In this document: positions 1 to 10,884 of the stretch, in pieces | Numbering within the stretch: position 1 is the first letter of the stretch | Layout: the number at the start of each line of letters is the position of its first letter | NCBI GenBank assembly: GCA_002007465.1 | Contig: LNAC01000031.1 | Span: 5,499,305-5,563,304 of the forward strand | From: Ailurus styani | Taxonomy: Eukaryota; Chordata; Mammalia; Carnivora; Ailuridae | Length of the DNA stretch: 64,000 nucleotides | Direction: 5' to 3' | The notes under the pieces: generated by a model | What the model saw: only the letters and a program-made list of their open reading frames with translations | Told to the model about the DNA's origin: nothing | Databases searched by the model: none | Made by a program: the position numbers and the translations under genes

Positions 1-439
1 GTTTAAATCTTCATTCCTAAGGTCTCAAAGAAAAAAAAAATTGGGGAGTAGGAATAGGATAGTCATTCGTCAAAAAAAAAAAAAAGCTTGTTCCTTCCAA
101 AACCAAGCTCCATCTCATTTCTGGGTCAAATCCTGATAAAGAGTATCAAATCAATTTTTTGCCCAAATATTTAATCAAAGGCTTTGGAAGCGGAAGAAAT
201 CTCAGGATAATCACTTAGTCTTGTTCCCTGCCTTCAGGCAGCTGAGACATTATAACCCCCAGGAACATACACCCTTCTTTAGGGAAAAGCGTGTGTATGT
301 TTAAAGGCATACAGTAGCTGCAGAGATATCATCATTACCACTTGGGTATGTTAAAAAATTCTGCTAGGGAGAAAAGAATGACACTATTTTCCCCGTCACT
401 GGTAGGTGGGCCTGGGGGATCCCAGCCACCTGCACTGAC
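1..439. other. AT-rich flank left of the CpG island
   Basis: Contains short A-runs and no recognisable repeat or coding exon. If the divergent-promoter model is right, this is SLF1 intron 1. Confidence 0.3.
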
Positions 440-870
440 GCTAAATTATGTAAAGCAGCCAAGAGACTCCGCGAGAGGCGGCCCAGTCGGTTCTATGGAA
501 ACCGGAGACGCGGGTGGCCTAGCGCCTTCCTGGCAGGGGACCGACCTGCCAAGCTGCGCAAGCAGGAGGCGGGGGAAGCCGCTCAAGCCCGCACTGCAGA
601 GACGCTCGGCGGCGGTCCCAGCCGCGGCAAGGGCGGGGAGGGGCGGGGTCTGCGGCGGCAGCCCACCAACGCGGGCGCAGAGCTCAGCTAGTCCCGGCCA
701 GTGGGAACGGACTGTGGCTGCGGGAGGCAGAAGAGAAGCGGGCAGCGCCGGCACTCAACCCCAGCCCCTTCCCAACCTCAAAGCCGGGAGCCGCAGAAAC
801 TTTGGGGGCCTGGAGGAAACAACCCCAGAGTGTCAGGGTACACTGTGTCTTCCGAGCTGAGGTCCTTTAC

Positions 871-975
871 CTTCCCTGCCGGAGAGTCTGGAATGCTTCC
901 CTCGGGTGGCGGTGGTGACTGGGGAGACGACTGCCGCTGCAGCACTCGCAGCCTCACTAATCCGGGCTCTGGGAG
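871..975 (-). other. SLF1: Possible non-coding first exon of the divergent SLF1 gene
   Basis: Read on the - strand, a donor-like AAG|GTAAAG lies at 871/870, just left of the E2F/ETS motifs and inside the CpG island. A transcript starting near 975 and spliced there would leave the window to the left. The SLF1 name rests only on remembered synteny with KIAA0825. I saw no SLF1 coding sequence in bases 1-870. This is a weak, position-based call. Confidence 0.25.
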
Positions 976-979
976 ATAA

Positions 980-1042
980 TTTCCCGCCGCGCGCTAGGCG
1001 GCCCCGGAAGCTATTGTACCATTTCCGGGTGGTTGTCAGTGA
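980..1042. promoter_or_regulatory. E2F-like and paired ETS-like sites in the promoter core
   Basis: TTTCCCGC at 980-987 matches an E2F consensus. CCGGAAG at 1004-1010 is an ETS core on the + strand, and ATTTCCGGG at 1021-1029 is an ETS core on the - strand, so the two ETS-like sites face each other about 17 bp apart. A TGACG half-site follows at about 1039-1043. TATA-less CpG promoters, including bidirectional ones, often carry this combination. The motifs lie between the two outward donors, where the two start sites would be expected. Occupancy is inferred. Confidence 0.45.
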
Positions 1043-1143
1043 CGCTCTCGAGCCGTCGTTAGGGTGGTCTGAGCGGGTGCCTGGTTGGATTCTGGCGGGC
1101 GGGCCAGGCTCCTGCTAGACCTGCGCTAGACTTGGGAGACTGG
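1030..1143 (+). other. KIAA0825: Probable non-coding exon 1 of the KIAA0825-like gene (5' end approximate)
   Basis: A strong donor, TGG|GTAAGT, follows base 1143 within the CpG island. No ATG occurs in the 63 bases before it. The start codon of the first coding exon sits one base after its acceptor, so an upstream non-coding exon is required. If this exon joins directly to 50755, the frame of the start codon meets TAG at 1127-1129, six codons upstream, which argues against an N-terminal extension. The left boundary is a guess from the promoter motifs. GTGAGG at 1380 and CAG|GTAAGT at 1935/1936 are alternative donors, and extra 5'UTR exons inside the 50-kb intron cannot be excluded. Confidence 0.45.
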
Positions 1144-3394
1144 GTAAGTGGCTTTTCTACGTTGCCTCCTGGGCCTGATATTTCCGGCGGGTCGGGACGC
1201 CGTGTAGCATCTTGGCAAGACCAAGAAGTGAGCGGGAGAGGGTTGAACCGGGAGGAGTCTGCGTGCAGCTCCGTGGCTCTTGACCCTCTGCTGCTGGAAA
1301 AGGCCCTGGGATCCCGGCTTACCGCCGTCTGCACTAGCAATCTCCGTCGCCAACTTGGAACTCGACGTCGGATCCCCAAGTGAGGCCGAAGGCAACGAAT
1401 ACCGCGATTTGTAGTACCAAGTCTTTTTTCCAGTGTTCGAGGAGTGTCATTACTCTCCCACTAGCAGGGTTTAGTCACCCTTGATTCCCAAGAGTTACTG
1501 TACCATCCTTGTCCAGAGTACTGTTTCCATTGACCTGCGTCGCACCTTTTACAAGTGTTTTAGACGTGGGTGGAGGGAGTCGTTCATGTTTAGAATTAAA
1601 CGTTCCCCCCGCCGTTTGAATTGGGTAAGAAGGGGCTTTGTTTTCCTGACTACCATGAGCTAACGGGCTTTACGTACACGTTTTAGCTTTTGGAAACCTG
1701 TGATCAAGAAGTAGATGTACTTTCAGACCGAGTGCTCGTGCTCTGCTCCAGGTTTCCTAGATAGTGAAGGATTCAGGAGAATTTGGGAGGGAGGCCTGAG
1801 GTTACCACAATACTTTTAAAGAGAAAATTGCTTCGGACGGAGGAATAATGTGAGAAAATGTGTTCTTTCAAACGAAGATTTGAATGATGTAGGGAACTGT
1901 GGCTACTCCTCTCCTGTGTAATGCAGTTTCTTCAGGTAAGTAGTTTTCCCACTCCATCTTATATTTAGATAATCACTTTCCCCCGAAAAGGCAGCTAATT
2001 TTGATCTCCCAAACAGCCAGTTCCAAAAAAGAGTTCTCAATTACTGTACCACGAAGAAAAATGGAATGTGTTCAGTTTAAAGCCCCTGATGCATTAGCCA
2101 AATTCCATGTTACCTTTTGAGGCAACTATATTGAGGACAGCACATTGATATTCTAATCTTGTTGGTTAATAGTTTAGCCAACTTATAATCTTCTCATTTG
2201 ATCCCAATTTTGCCTGGTTTATTTAATCTTGTGTTATTTCTCCGGTTGAAAGGATTGTGAATAATTTACGGGAGGTAAGGATTTTTTGTGTGTTTGTGTT
2301 CTTCCTCTTGATTTGTGTTCTTTCAAGTTAACACAGCCAACCACTAATACCACAAACAGCTACGGTTTGCCAGCCACTTTACATTCCTTAAAGTTACTAC
2401 TGTCCTATAAAAAAAACCACATTACCCCTATTTTGCAAACATTTTGTATTGAGACTCAAAGACATGTGACTGAGACCAAAAGACATTCTCACAAATTATA
2501 TAATTAAATGACACAATTGAGATTTGAACACAGTTGACCAGACTCCCAACTTTGGCTCTTTTTACTGTTCTTTATGCTCAAATATCCCTAACATGAATCA
2601 TTTCACTCAGGTAGAATTGGATAGGTAATAGGTCACATTCAAAAAATCAAGTGTATACCAAAACTTGAGTATAAAGTGATTTTAGGGATGTATTAATGGG
2701 TTAAGGAATTCCTTAATGTATTAAAGATTAAAGAATGTGTTATATATTTAAGATATTACCATAGAGTAACTTTGACATGAAAAATCCAGTTTCTTGGCCA
2801 ATTTTCTCATCATCACTCAAATATAAATAATCTCAAAGACCATCAGTGTATAGGTGACTCTAAGTCCAGAATATCAGATGTCTCTTTAGTCAGCTTTGCA
2901 CGCGCATGCACACACGTGTATATGATGTGTATGGAGAAAAAGTAAAAATGAGTGAATGAGCATAAACTTCATAAAATTGAACTTCGTAATGCCTGTCAGG
3001 AATTATTTACTGGTTATTAGCAACTGTTATATTTCATTCATGTAACCCTCAGACAGATGGTGCTTATGACACATTTTAAGGGAGTATCCTTAAACAAACC
3101 CATTTCACTGTTCTGTTTTATGTAGAGAATCAGAAATAGCCTAATTGTCAGGGATTTACTAAAATCTCATTAAAATACATAATATTTGTTATTTCTACAA
3201 CAGAAATTATAGACTATCTCGTATAGACACAAGTATATTATGTACAGCTAGTCAAACACTTCTGTGCATTTTTTTATATTTATCAACTTCACTGCCTGAA
3301 AGATACTTGCTTTACATATCCCATAGGTAGATCTCAGGGATGTTTTGTTTCCATTCAAATTTTAGTGCTTTTAAAGATTGAGATTGTTTTGTCC

Positions 3395-3470
3395 ATTATC
3401 TCATATCCAGCATTTAGCTCTGTGTCTGGCATATAGTAGGGGCTCAATAAACATTTATTGAAGGAATGAG
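3395..3470 (+). repeat. L2 LINE 3' end
   Basis: The 'ctggcatatagtaggggctc' then 'aataaacatttattgaaggaatga' pattern is the conserved 3' end of L2, in + orientation. Confidence 0.7.
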
Positions 3471-3674
3471 GATTACTTTTTAAAATGTTACGTATCCATA
3501 GAGAAGTATTTGCACATGGGTTTTTTGAAAAAGGATTTTTCCATATAAATAAATGCATTCTTATTTATCGTTACTCACTGTGATGCTGAAATGTAAAGTC
3601 CACTCTGCATTCATCCATAAAATGCTATGTGGTCACCTGCAAAGAAAACTAGACAGTGAGATAGGAGATAAGAG

Positions 3675-3900
3675 AATACCTAGTATTTATTGTTGCTTAC
3701 GCTCTGCAATGTAGTGTTCTATTTTATCCTCACAGAACTATAGGGTTAGTAGTATCCTCGTTTTACAGATGAGAAAACTGAAACCAAGATACGCTTTATA
3801 AGTCGTTCTGTGTTACCAGTTATTAATTGCCAGAGCTGTAATGTCAACCATTGTTCACTTCAGAGGCCCTATCGTAATCACTCTGCTATACTGCCTCCAA
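3675..3900 (-). repeat. MIR SINE
   Basis: Antisense MIR core: 'ttttacagatgagaaaactg' followed by the degenerate tail ending 'ctgctatactgcctcc'. Confidence 0.75.
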
Positions 3901-3984
3901 TTGTATTTTAACCCTGGCTCATCTAACTAGGTGTATAATCGGGGAAATTTATTTCTGAGGATCATTTCTCAAATATTCAGAGTA

Positions 3985-4090
3985 ATACTTGGGAGTTAGC
4001 TAAAGTCAGAGGGTTTTACAGCTGGATGGGACCTTATAGATCAGCTACTCTAATCCCAGAGGTGTTATAGGTGAACATTTGAGAATATAC
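3985..4090. repeat. Old interspersed repeat fragment
   Basis: 'cagctggatgggaccttata' resembles a common old mammalian MIR-like repeat motif. The family is not assigned with confidence. Confidence 0.35.
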
Positions 4091-4148
4091 AAAGCTAAAA
4101 GGAAAAAGAAATGAAAAATTACCCATGATTCTACTCCAGCCCAGCTCC

Positions 4149-4350
4149 TGCATTTTTATTTTAGATGTAAAGTGGCTTTAGGATTTGGATATAAAATGTG
4201 TTTGTTACTGTGAATTAGAGTTGAAGTTTAAAGCAAGAGATTTAGGCTAACTTTCTTACCCTACATGAGGAAATGAAGACTAAAGAGGTAGTTTAACTCG
4301 CCCAGATTAACTCAAGAAACATGTGACTTGAGCCAAAAGTTAGGTCTTAA
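4149..4350 (+). repeat. 202-bp direct repeat, copy 1
   Basis: Base-for-base identical to 6973-7174 over 202 bp by my reading. Its right part resembles an antisense MIR ('gaggaaatgaagactaaagag'). After 4350 the match stops abruptly at 'ttaactagcc', whereas copy 2 continues with MIR-like sequence, so the right edge of this copy is probably a breakpoint. Confidence 0.95.
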
Positions 4351-5540
4351 TTAACTAGCCCTCCCCCCAGTCTGTTCATCCGGTTAGGGAGCAGTCCTTT
4401 CCTTCCTAGTGAATGGACACCTGTGACTCAGGGCTCAGGCCCAGTCAGAGATGGGAGAGGACCATCTAGCTTCCTATTTCTGGGGCTCCACTCTGAGAAG
4501 ACATGGCTTCACATCAACGACATGGGGGATTGATTTATAAACACCTTGTTCTGATAAGGTGGGTGGGGGCTGGGCACGGACATCAAGCTGAGATGGCACT
4601 GGGGGTTTTGGTTTGGCTAGGCGTGGGGATTCTCTTAGGCTGTGAGGTCTTCTTGTTTCCTCCATGGCTCCTGCCCCTTTCTGTGACTCTGAGCACCCAC
4701 CTGCCCCTCTCTGAGCACCACTTTCCCATCTGAAGTCACACAGTGGGTTGGGCAGGGGACGCTTGGCTCTCTTCTCCCATGAGTGGCTCCAGGACCTCCA
4801 TGATGGAATCAGTCCTGGGTCTCCTCTTCCTGACCTGCTTGTGCCTAGATTCCCAGTATTGCCCCTTCTGGAAAAATCTTCCACATGCCTTATTGACAGA
4901 GAAACAAAACAAACACCACCACCAAAACAAACAAACAGACGAATGAAAAAAAACGCCCCACCTGCCTTTCCGTATTTGAGTACACTGCTGAGTTACTTCA
5001 GACCTCCGGCTCTGACTGACATACTGCCCACTACTGCTCGGCTGTGCCTTTTTAGAGGCTGGGAAACAGCCAGGAATTAATCATTAGAAGTGATGATTCT
5101 GCAGACTGCTGACTCACCTCATCAGGTGACTCTGGTTAAGGAAAGTGTTTCAGTGGAATTGAGATTCAACTGCAGTTGAATCAAGAGATAAAAGTAAAAA
5201 TCTGCATAGTAATATTAAAAAGCTTCTGGAAGTGTGAAAAGAACACTGCTTCCCAGCCTCAACTGCTGATATGTTATTGGAGACAAGTTTTTGAAACAGT
5301 GCTCCAGCTATTTCTCTATAAATTTTGGTTGCAGAACAAGTAGATAAGGAGAGAGATGGCTCAGGAAATAAATTGCTAGTACTGTATCTGTAATATACAT
5401 GTATATGAAATATACATAGCTGTTTAAATCATTTGGTGGATTCTTTGCTGAATAACATCCTCGAGAAAATTAGCTAAAACTAAACAGACAAAAAAATTGT
5501 CACTTTGATTAATTAGGGAAAGCAGTATAATGTAAAGCAG
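4351..5540. other. GC-richer intronic segment without recognised gene
   Basis: Longer open frames occur on both strands between 4474 and 5080, but none shows a family I recognise or has splice or promoter context. This segment is the first part of the DNA lying between the two 202-bp repeats. Confidence 0.4.
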
Positions 5541-5720
5541 CTGAATTCAGAGAAGACCCGCATATGAGCTCAAATTCATGAACTAACATATGATCTGGAA
5601 GGAGTTACTTACATTCTTTGAGCCCCAACTTGTTCATCTGTCAAGTGGTAATATCAGCTTTACAAATTTATTAGAATTAAGTGTGATAGTGTGTGGAAGC
5701 ACACAGGCATCAGAAAAATG
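5540..5720 (+). repeat. MIR SINE
   Basis: Sense MIR pattern: 'gttacttacattctttgagc', then 'tgttcatctgtcaagtggta', then a degraded 3' part. Confidence 0.65.
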
Positions 5721-5784
5721 TTATTAGGGATTTGTCTAGTTTTGTTCTGGTTTAATGTAATCTCATTGCTTTAAAATAAGGTGG

Positions 5785-5925
5785 GGGACACCTGGGTAGC
5801 TCTGTTGATTAAACGTCCAACTCTTGATTTTAGCTCAGAGCTTGCTCTTAGGATCGTGATTTCAACCCCTGTGTAGGGTTCCACACTGGGTATGGAACCT
5901 ACTTTAAAAAATGAAACAAAATAAG
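5785..5925 (+). repeat. Old CAN-SINE
   Basis: 'gggacacctgggtagctctg' head and 'tggaacctactttaaaaaat' end. The short form without a CT-rich tail marks an older subfamily. Confidence 0.8.
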
Positions 5926-5927
5926 GT

Positions 5928-6125
5928 CTGGGGCTCCAACTGTGAAGTCAAACAGTTCAAATCCTAGGTCTATCAGTAGTTGTTTGACTCTGGGAAAGTT
6001 ACTTTTTCTGCTCTTAGTGTTTGTTTCCTTATTTGTAAAATGGAAATAGTAATGAGTTCATAAGCCTTGCGTGAAGATTAAATAATGATGCATACAGTTT
6101 AATATGGTGGCTGGCCTTGTTAGCG
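5928..6125 (+). repeat. MIR SINE
   Basis: Sense MIR: 'ggtctatcagtagttgtttgactctgg', 'ttccttatttgtaaaatgga', and a degraded 'taagccttgcgtgaagatta' region. It abuts the SINE before it. Confidence 0.7.
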
Positions 6126-6972
6126 CTTTCTTTGTTGACTCAAATTCCGAGAGAAGCAGATGTTAAGAGGGGATTAGATGTGCTACAGGCTTATTGGGGA
6201 AAAGGTCTGTGAAAGATAAAAGAGAGGGAGCAGGAGGAAAGTGCCTTCAGGCCTCAATGCAGGTCAGACAATCTGTGAAGAAGAGAAGGAAAGCAGGAAG
6301 GGAGAGTTGGAAAGAAAGTGAGAAGAATGTCAAACTGCCGCACCATTCCAGGAAAGCTTCAGCAGGCCAAAGGGGCACATGTGTCCCCAAAGCATCCATT
6401 AGAGGAATCCCATGATCCCACAGTGCTCAATGTAATGTTAGCTATTAGTAAAAATAACTGGTAGTTGTCACATGCTAAAATTTATAGGTTTAAATTTCAA
6501 CTCTTGACTTTTATTGCCTGTCTCAGCCTCTAGGTAAGGTACAATCCCAGAGGCACATGTTCTTAGATGAACAACTTCTTTATTTTATAGTATACTTTTG
6601 TTAGCCAGAGAGCAGCTAAGGAATCAAAAGTTCCAAGTAACAGTTGGAAATAAAACATTACCTAAGCACCTGATTTTTTGACACGGGGTAAACAATATGC
6701 TGTTTACATTTCTAAATTCAGGCAGCCAATAAATACAAAATCCCCAAGACCTGAGTAACATTAATGTCCATTGTTTGAATATTAGCCCAAATGTGAATAT
6801 CCATTTTTCTTCCTCCCCAAAGATACTACTGTGGTTAAAAAGATCACAATATTATACTTTTGTAGGTCACATCTACCCTCCTTTGTTGTGCTTAATAAGC
6901 AACTGTAGAATTAATCAATTCAATGCTTTTCAAATGGCAGGTTATAATCCATCAATTTGGTGACTCCTAGCT

Positions 6973-7174
6973 TGCATTTTTATTTTAGATGTAAAGTGGC
7001 TTTAGGATTTGGATATAAAATGTGTTTGTTACTGTGAATTAGAGTTGAAGTTTAAAGCAAGAGATTTAGGCTAACTTTCTTACCCTACATGAGGAAATGA
7101 AGACTAAAGAGGTAGTTTAACTCGCCCAGATTAACTCAAGAAACATGTGACTTGAGCCAAAAGTTAGGTCTTAA
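6973..7174 (+). repeat. 202-bp direct repeat, copy 2
   Basis: Identical partner of 4149-4350, 2824 bp downstream in the same orientation. After 7174 the sequence goes on with 'gaatctaaatttagggctc', which fits the tail of an antisense MIR, so the right flank here looks native. Confidence 0.95.
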
Positions 7175-8780
7175 GAATCTAAATTTAGGGCTCTTTTTCA
7201 TCATGCTTCCAAGAAAAGACTTACTGTTTGCTCTATTTAGGGGACATAATTACTCTATTTTCTATTTGGTTAATATGGCCCCCTTCTCTGTCACTTACAT
7301 TATTTGCTAAGATTTACTGAAAACACTCTTCTCCGACTCTGACCATTCAGAGAGAATGTACAGCTGAAATTGTTTCTAGCAGTTAGCAGCCATGCCACAT
7401 CCCCTGAAATTACTTTCCATTTTTCCTTTGGGGAACACAGCTAATCCAACAGTGTAAGTCTGGAGTTTACCTAATTTCAACTGAGGAGTGATAGGAGCTA
7501 TTTTGAAGCACCTTCTACTGAAGAAGTCTTAATTTTTACTAATACCAGTGAATATTATTCTGTGCTTTATTGTCATGACATTCTTTACCCATGTTCCTTG
7601 TTTTTTTAGACTTCAGCTCACTATTTTTTAAATGAAAATTTGTTGTATAGTCCACATAATTTATTCCTTTATAATTGTGTAAAGCATCAATTATTTTATT
7701 TTCTATTCATAACTGCTCTCAAAAATGTCTGTGGGCTATTTAGCTCGTCAGGGGTGAATTCTGTCTACTGATCACAGATTTGACTGGAAAAAAGTTTGGG
7801 AATGGGGCTTTTTGTAAATGGAGCCCTTCTTCCATGCTCTCTTCTTGTGTTGCCTTCTCTACCCTGGAATTGGTGAGGCTGCCTAAGCTTCTTCCTTTGA
7901 TATACTTTTATCTGATCATGATCTTTCTGGGACTTTCTCATTTAACTGCCTCAACAGTTCTCAAGCTTTTAGTTTAGGAGTCTTTTACACTCTTTAAAAT
8001 TACTGCTGACCTCAGGATTTTTATGTACGTAATTCTATCTACTTATCTTTATTATAAATTAAAATTAACTTTTTTAAAAGTAGTTAATTTAATAATAAAG
8101 CCTTGTATGTTAACCTATAGAGCATTTTAAAAAAATGATTTTATTTTCCCAAAGAATGTTTTTGTGGAAAAGTGACATCATTTCATGTTTTTGCAGTGTC
8201 TTTAATGTCTGGCTTAAAAAAGAGAGGTGAATTCTCAGATCTGCTTCTCTGCTCACATTGTTGTGATATATTGTTTTGGGTTGAAGTAAGTGAACAAAAT
8301 CCAACCTTATACAGACATACAGTTGGAAAAGAAAGGAGTATTTCCGTGAACTTTTCACAAGATAGTTTCACAAGATAATTGTGAATGTTTTTCTTTGATC
8401 CTATACCCAAATTTACTAACTGGTGGTTTCTTAAAGTTGAATTGCAGTGTGATAGCTGAAACCCTATCAGTGAATTTTTGTAATCTGTAACTTTAAAATA
8501 TCTTTAGTCCATCTTGCACTTTTAATGACTCTCTTACAATCATGTGATTTTTGTTATATAACGCATTGACCAGGTGGAGATATTGATTCATTGAGGTAAG
8601 CTGATTTTCCAAATCTTAATGCATTTCATTATCTGTTATCAAAAAATCCTATTAACATTATCAGCAGTCTCATCAGGAAAATTTAAAAATTTTAGGAAGC
8701 TGTCCATCTGACAATATGTGAATTTTCCAAACTTATTTTTGCTTTGTTTTTTATTTTTATTTTTTTACTTTATTTTATTT
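7175..8780. other. Intronic sequence, nothing recognised
   Basis: AT-rich; the short open frames on both strands around 8110-8410 overlap one another and show no family signature. The first bases finish the MIR relic of the 202-bp repeat. Confidence 0.4.
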
Positions 8781-8781
8781 T

Positions 8782-8957
8782 TTTTAAAGATTTTATTTAT
8801 TCTTTTGACACAGAGAGAGAGATTATAAGTAGGCAGAGAGGCAGGCAGAGAGAGAGGAGAGAGGAGGAAGCAGGCTCCCCGCTGAGCAGAGAGGACCCTG
8901 GGATCATGACCTGAGCCGAAGGCAGCGGCTTTAACCCACTGAGCCACCCAGGCGCCC
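8782..8957 (-). repeat. CAN-SINE
   Basis: Antisense copy from 'ttttaaagattttatttatt' to 'gccacccaggcgccc'. First of three head-to-tail antisense copies. Confidence 0.9.
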
Positions 8958-8963
8958 TATTTT

Positions 8964-9169
8964 TATTTTTTTAAAAAGATTTTATTTATTTATTTATTTG
9001 ACTCAGAGAGATCAGATCACAAGTAGGCTGAGAGGCAGGCAGAGAGAGAGGGGAGGAAGCAGGCTCCCTGCTGAGCAGAGAGCCCATGCGGGCCTCTATC
9101 CCAGGACCCTGAGATCATGACCTGAGCTGAAGGCAGAGGCTTTAACCCACTGAACCACCCAGGCGCCCC
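8964..9169 (-). repeat. CAN-SINE
   Basis: Antisense copy starting only about 6 bp after the previous one and ending 'accacccaggcgcccc'. It probably inserted into the A-rich tail region of its neighbour. Confidence 0.9.
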
Positions 9170-9258
9170 TTATTTTTGCTTTGAAAACTCTAATTTTATT
9201 ATTGACAACAAATGCTGTCTAAAGTTTTCCTTGAAGTGAGAGCTCAGTTTGGTTAATT

Positions 9259-9525
9259 TTTTTTTAAAGATTTTATTTATTTATTTGACACAGAGAGAGA
9301 GAGAGATTACAAGTAGGCAGAGAGAGGAGGAAGGCTCCTCGTGGAGCAGAGAGCCCGATGCGGGCCTTGATCCCAGGACCCTGACTGAGATCATGACCTG
9401 AGCCNAGGAGGAAGGCTCCTCGCGGAGCAGAGAGCCCGATGCGGGCCTTGATCCCAGGACCCTGACTGAGATCATGACCTGAGCCGAAGGCAGAGGCTTT
9501 AACCCACTGAGCCACCCAGGCGCCC
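9259..9525 (-). repeat. CAN-SINE, lengthened by an internal 80-bp duplication with an N
   Basis: Flanked by the target-site duplication 'tttggttaatttt' on both sides. Without the duplicated 80 bp the element would be about 187 bp, normal for the family; see the N-flanked repeat. Confidence 0.9.
9325..9485 (+). repeat. Two 80-bp near-identical copies separated by one N
   Basis: 9325-9404 and 9406-9485 are the same stretch of a CAN-SINE body and differ at one CpG base (ctcgtgg against ctcgcgg). The only ambiguous base in the window, N at 9405, sits exactly between them. This is the pattern of two contig ends that overlap but were not merged. Confidence 0.9.
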
Positions 9526-9679
9526 TCAATTTGGTTAATTTTGAAAAAATGTGCGGTATACTCAAAGGTTGAGCTAATAGCATTACTCATTTTTACTGCC
9601 TCATCAAAGACATTGTTAAGTAAACCTGGCTTTGCTTTTTATTGTAGCTTTGTTGTGGTTAAAAAAAAATATATGCCTA

Positions 9680-10185
9680 CAGTGGTAAGCAGGACAATGT
9701 CTCCCCCCTGCCCCCAGATGCCTACATCCTGATCTCTGGAACCTGTGACTATGTTAGCTTATAGCAGCAAAGAGGAATTAAAGTTGCTAATCAGTTTACC
9801 TTAAAATAGTTAGATTATCCTGGATTAACCAAATCGGTCCAGTGTAATCACATTGGTTCTCGAAAGTGGAAGAAGGAGGCTGAAGAGGAACTAAGAGTAA
9901 TCCAATATGAAAAGGACTCAACCCACAGAGCTAAATAGAAAATAAGGAAAGTGGGCCATGAGCCAAGGAATGAGAGCAGCTTCTAAAAGCTACAAAATGC
10001 AAGGAAACAATGTATCCTCTTCAGAGCTTCCCGAAAGGAATGCAACTCTCCTGACCATTTCCTCAGCCTGGTGAGTCCCATTTTAAGACTTCTAAGCTAG
10101 AGAACTGTAAGATAATGTATTTCTGTGGTTTTCTGACAGTAAATTTGTGGGAAGTAATTACAGCAGCAATAGAAAACTGATACAA
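9680..10185 (+). repeat. MLT1-like (ERVL-MaLR) solo LTR
   Basis: The order of motifs fits old MaLR LTRs: 'cctacatcctgatctctgga', 'agattatcctggatta', 'gagccaaggaatgagagcag', 'gagaactgtaagataatgta', then 'ttacagcagcaatagaaaac'. No internal retroviral genes are present. The subfamily is from memory. Confidence 0.55.
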
Positions 10186-10467
10186 CTAATACAGTTTGGA
10201 GACTAGTCTGGGCATCGGCATCATTGCTTTTGCACTGTTAGTACAGACGTCAAACCATTCATTATGGCATAGGTCTTATTATTATGAAAATAGTTTTGAA
10301 CTTTTGAACCCCATAAAAGAATACAGCGACTCCATAAAAAATCTGTGTACCAAGCTTGGGCATCACTTTAACTTTTACTTTGTGCTTCCTTTGTGTCAAC
10401 CACTTGACTAGGTACTAAGATGCAAAAATTAACAAGGCACAGCCCGATCTTATGAAGATTCAGTTTT

Positions 10468-10671
10468 AAGGGCACCTGGGTGCCTCAGTTGGTTAAACGT
10501 CAGGACCATTGGGTTCAGTTCAGGCCATGATCTCATGGGTCATGGGATCCAGTGCAGCCCCCCGCAGTGGGGAATTGGCTTAAAGATTCTCTCCCTTTGT
10601 TCCTCTCCCTCCACTTATGCATGCACATGCGTGCTTGTTCACGCTCTCTCTCTCTCAAACAAAATCTTAAA
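10468..10671 (+). repeat. CAN-SINE
   Basis: Head 'gggcacctgggtgcctcagt', CT-rich tail, and target-site duplication 'agattcagttt' on both sides. Confidence 0.9.
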
Positions 10672-10884
10672 AAGGAGATTCAGTTTAGTGGGTTGGGAGT
10701 TGTAAGCAAATCAGTGATTAAAGATAGCACAGAATGACTGGTGCCCTAACTAATATACTTAAGTAAAGAGACCTAAAACCTGTTTTCATGTGCTTTTAAT
10801 CTAATGGGAGATATTACAAAAATAATTACAAAATGCAAAGTGCTCTTAAGGAAATATTCCCACTGACAGAATGAGGGAGAGATG

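Larger units (their letters stand above)
440..1400. promoter_or_regulatory. CpG island, inferred divergent promoter of KIAA0825 (+) and SLF1 (-)
   Basis: This is the only long GC-rich, CpG-dense stretch in an otherwise AT-rich window, with many CG dinucleotides from about 470 to 1400 and no TATA box. It lies upstream of the + strand coding exons at 50.8 and 62.9 kb. Splice-donor-like sites face outward on both strands: TGG|GTAAGT at 1143/1144 on +, and AAG|GTAAAG read on - at 871/870. In human 5q15, KIAA0825 and SLF1 are adjacent in head-to-head orientation (knowledge recalled, not searched). The open frames across the island are GC-driven and overlap on both strands, so I do not call them genes. 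Transcription start sites cannot be read from sequence alone. Confidence 0.75.

Noticed and set aside
342..1395. Several overlapping open frames of 60-172 codons on both strands at the left end
   Set aside because: They sit in a CpG island where stops are rare, overlap on both strands, and show low-complexity G/P/R/A composition with no family signature.
4474..4884. 136-codon frame on the - strand
   Set aside because: No recognisable domain, no splice or promoter context, and competing frames on the other strand in a GC-richer patch.
9273..9590. 105- and 100-codon frames with an internal repeat
   Set aside because: Translation of a CAN-SINE across the duplicated 80 bp and the N. Many short 'WVAQWVKA' or 'GWLSGL' peptides elsewhere have the same SINE origin.
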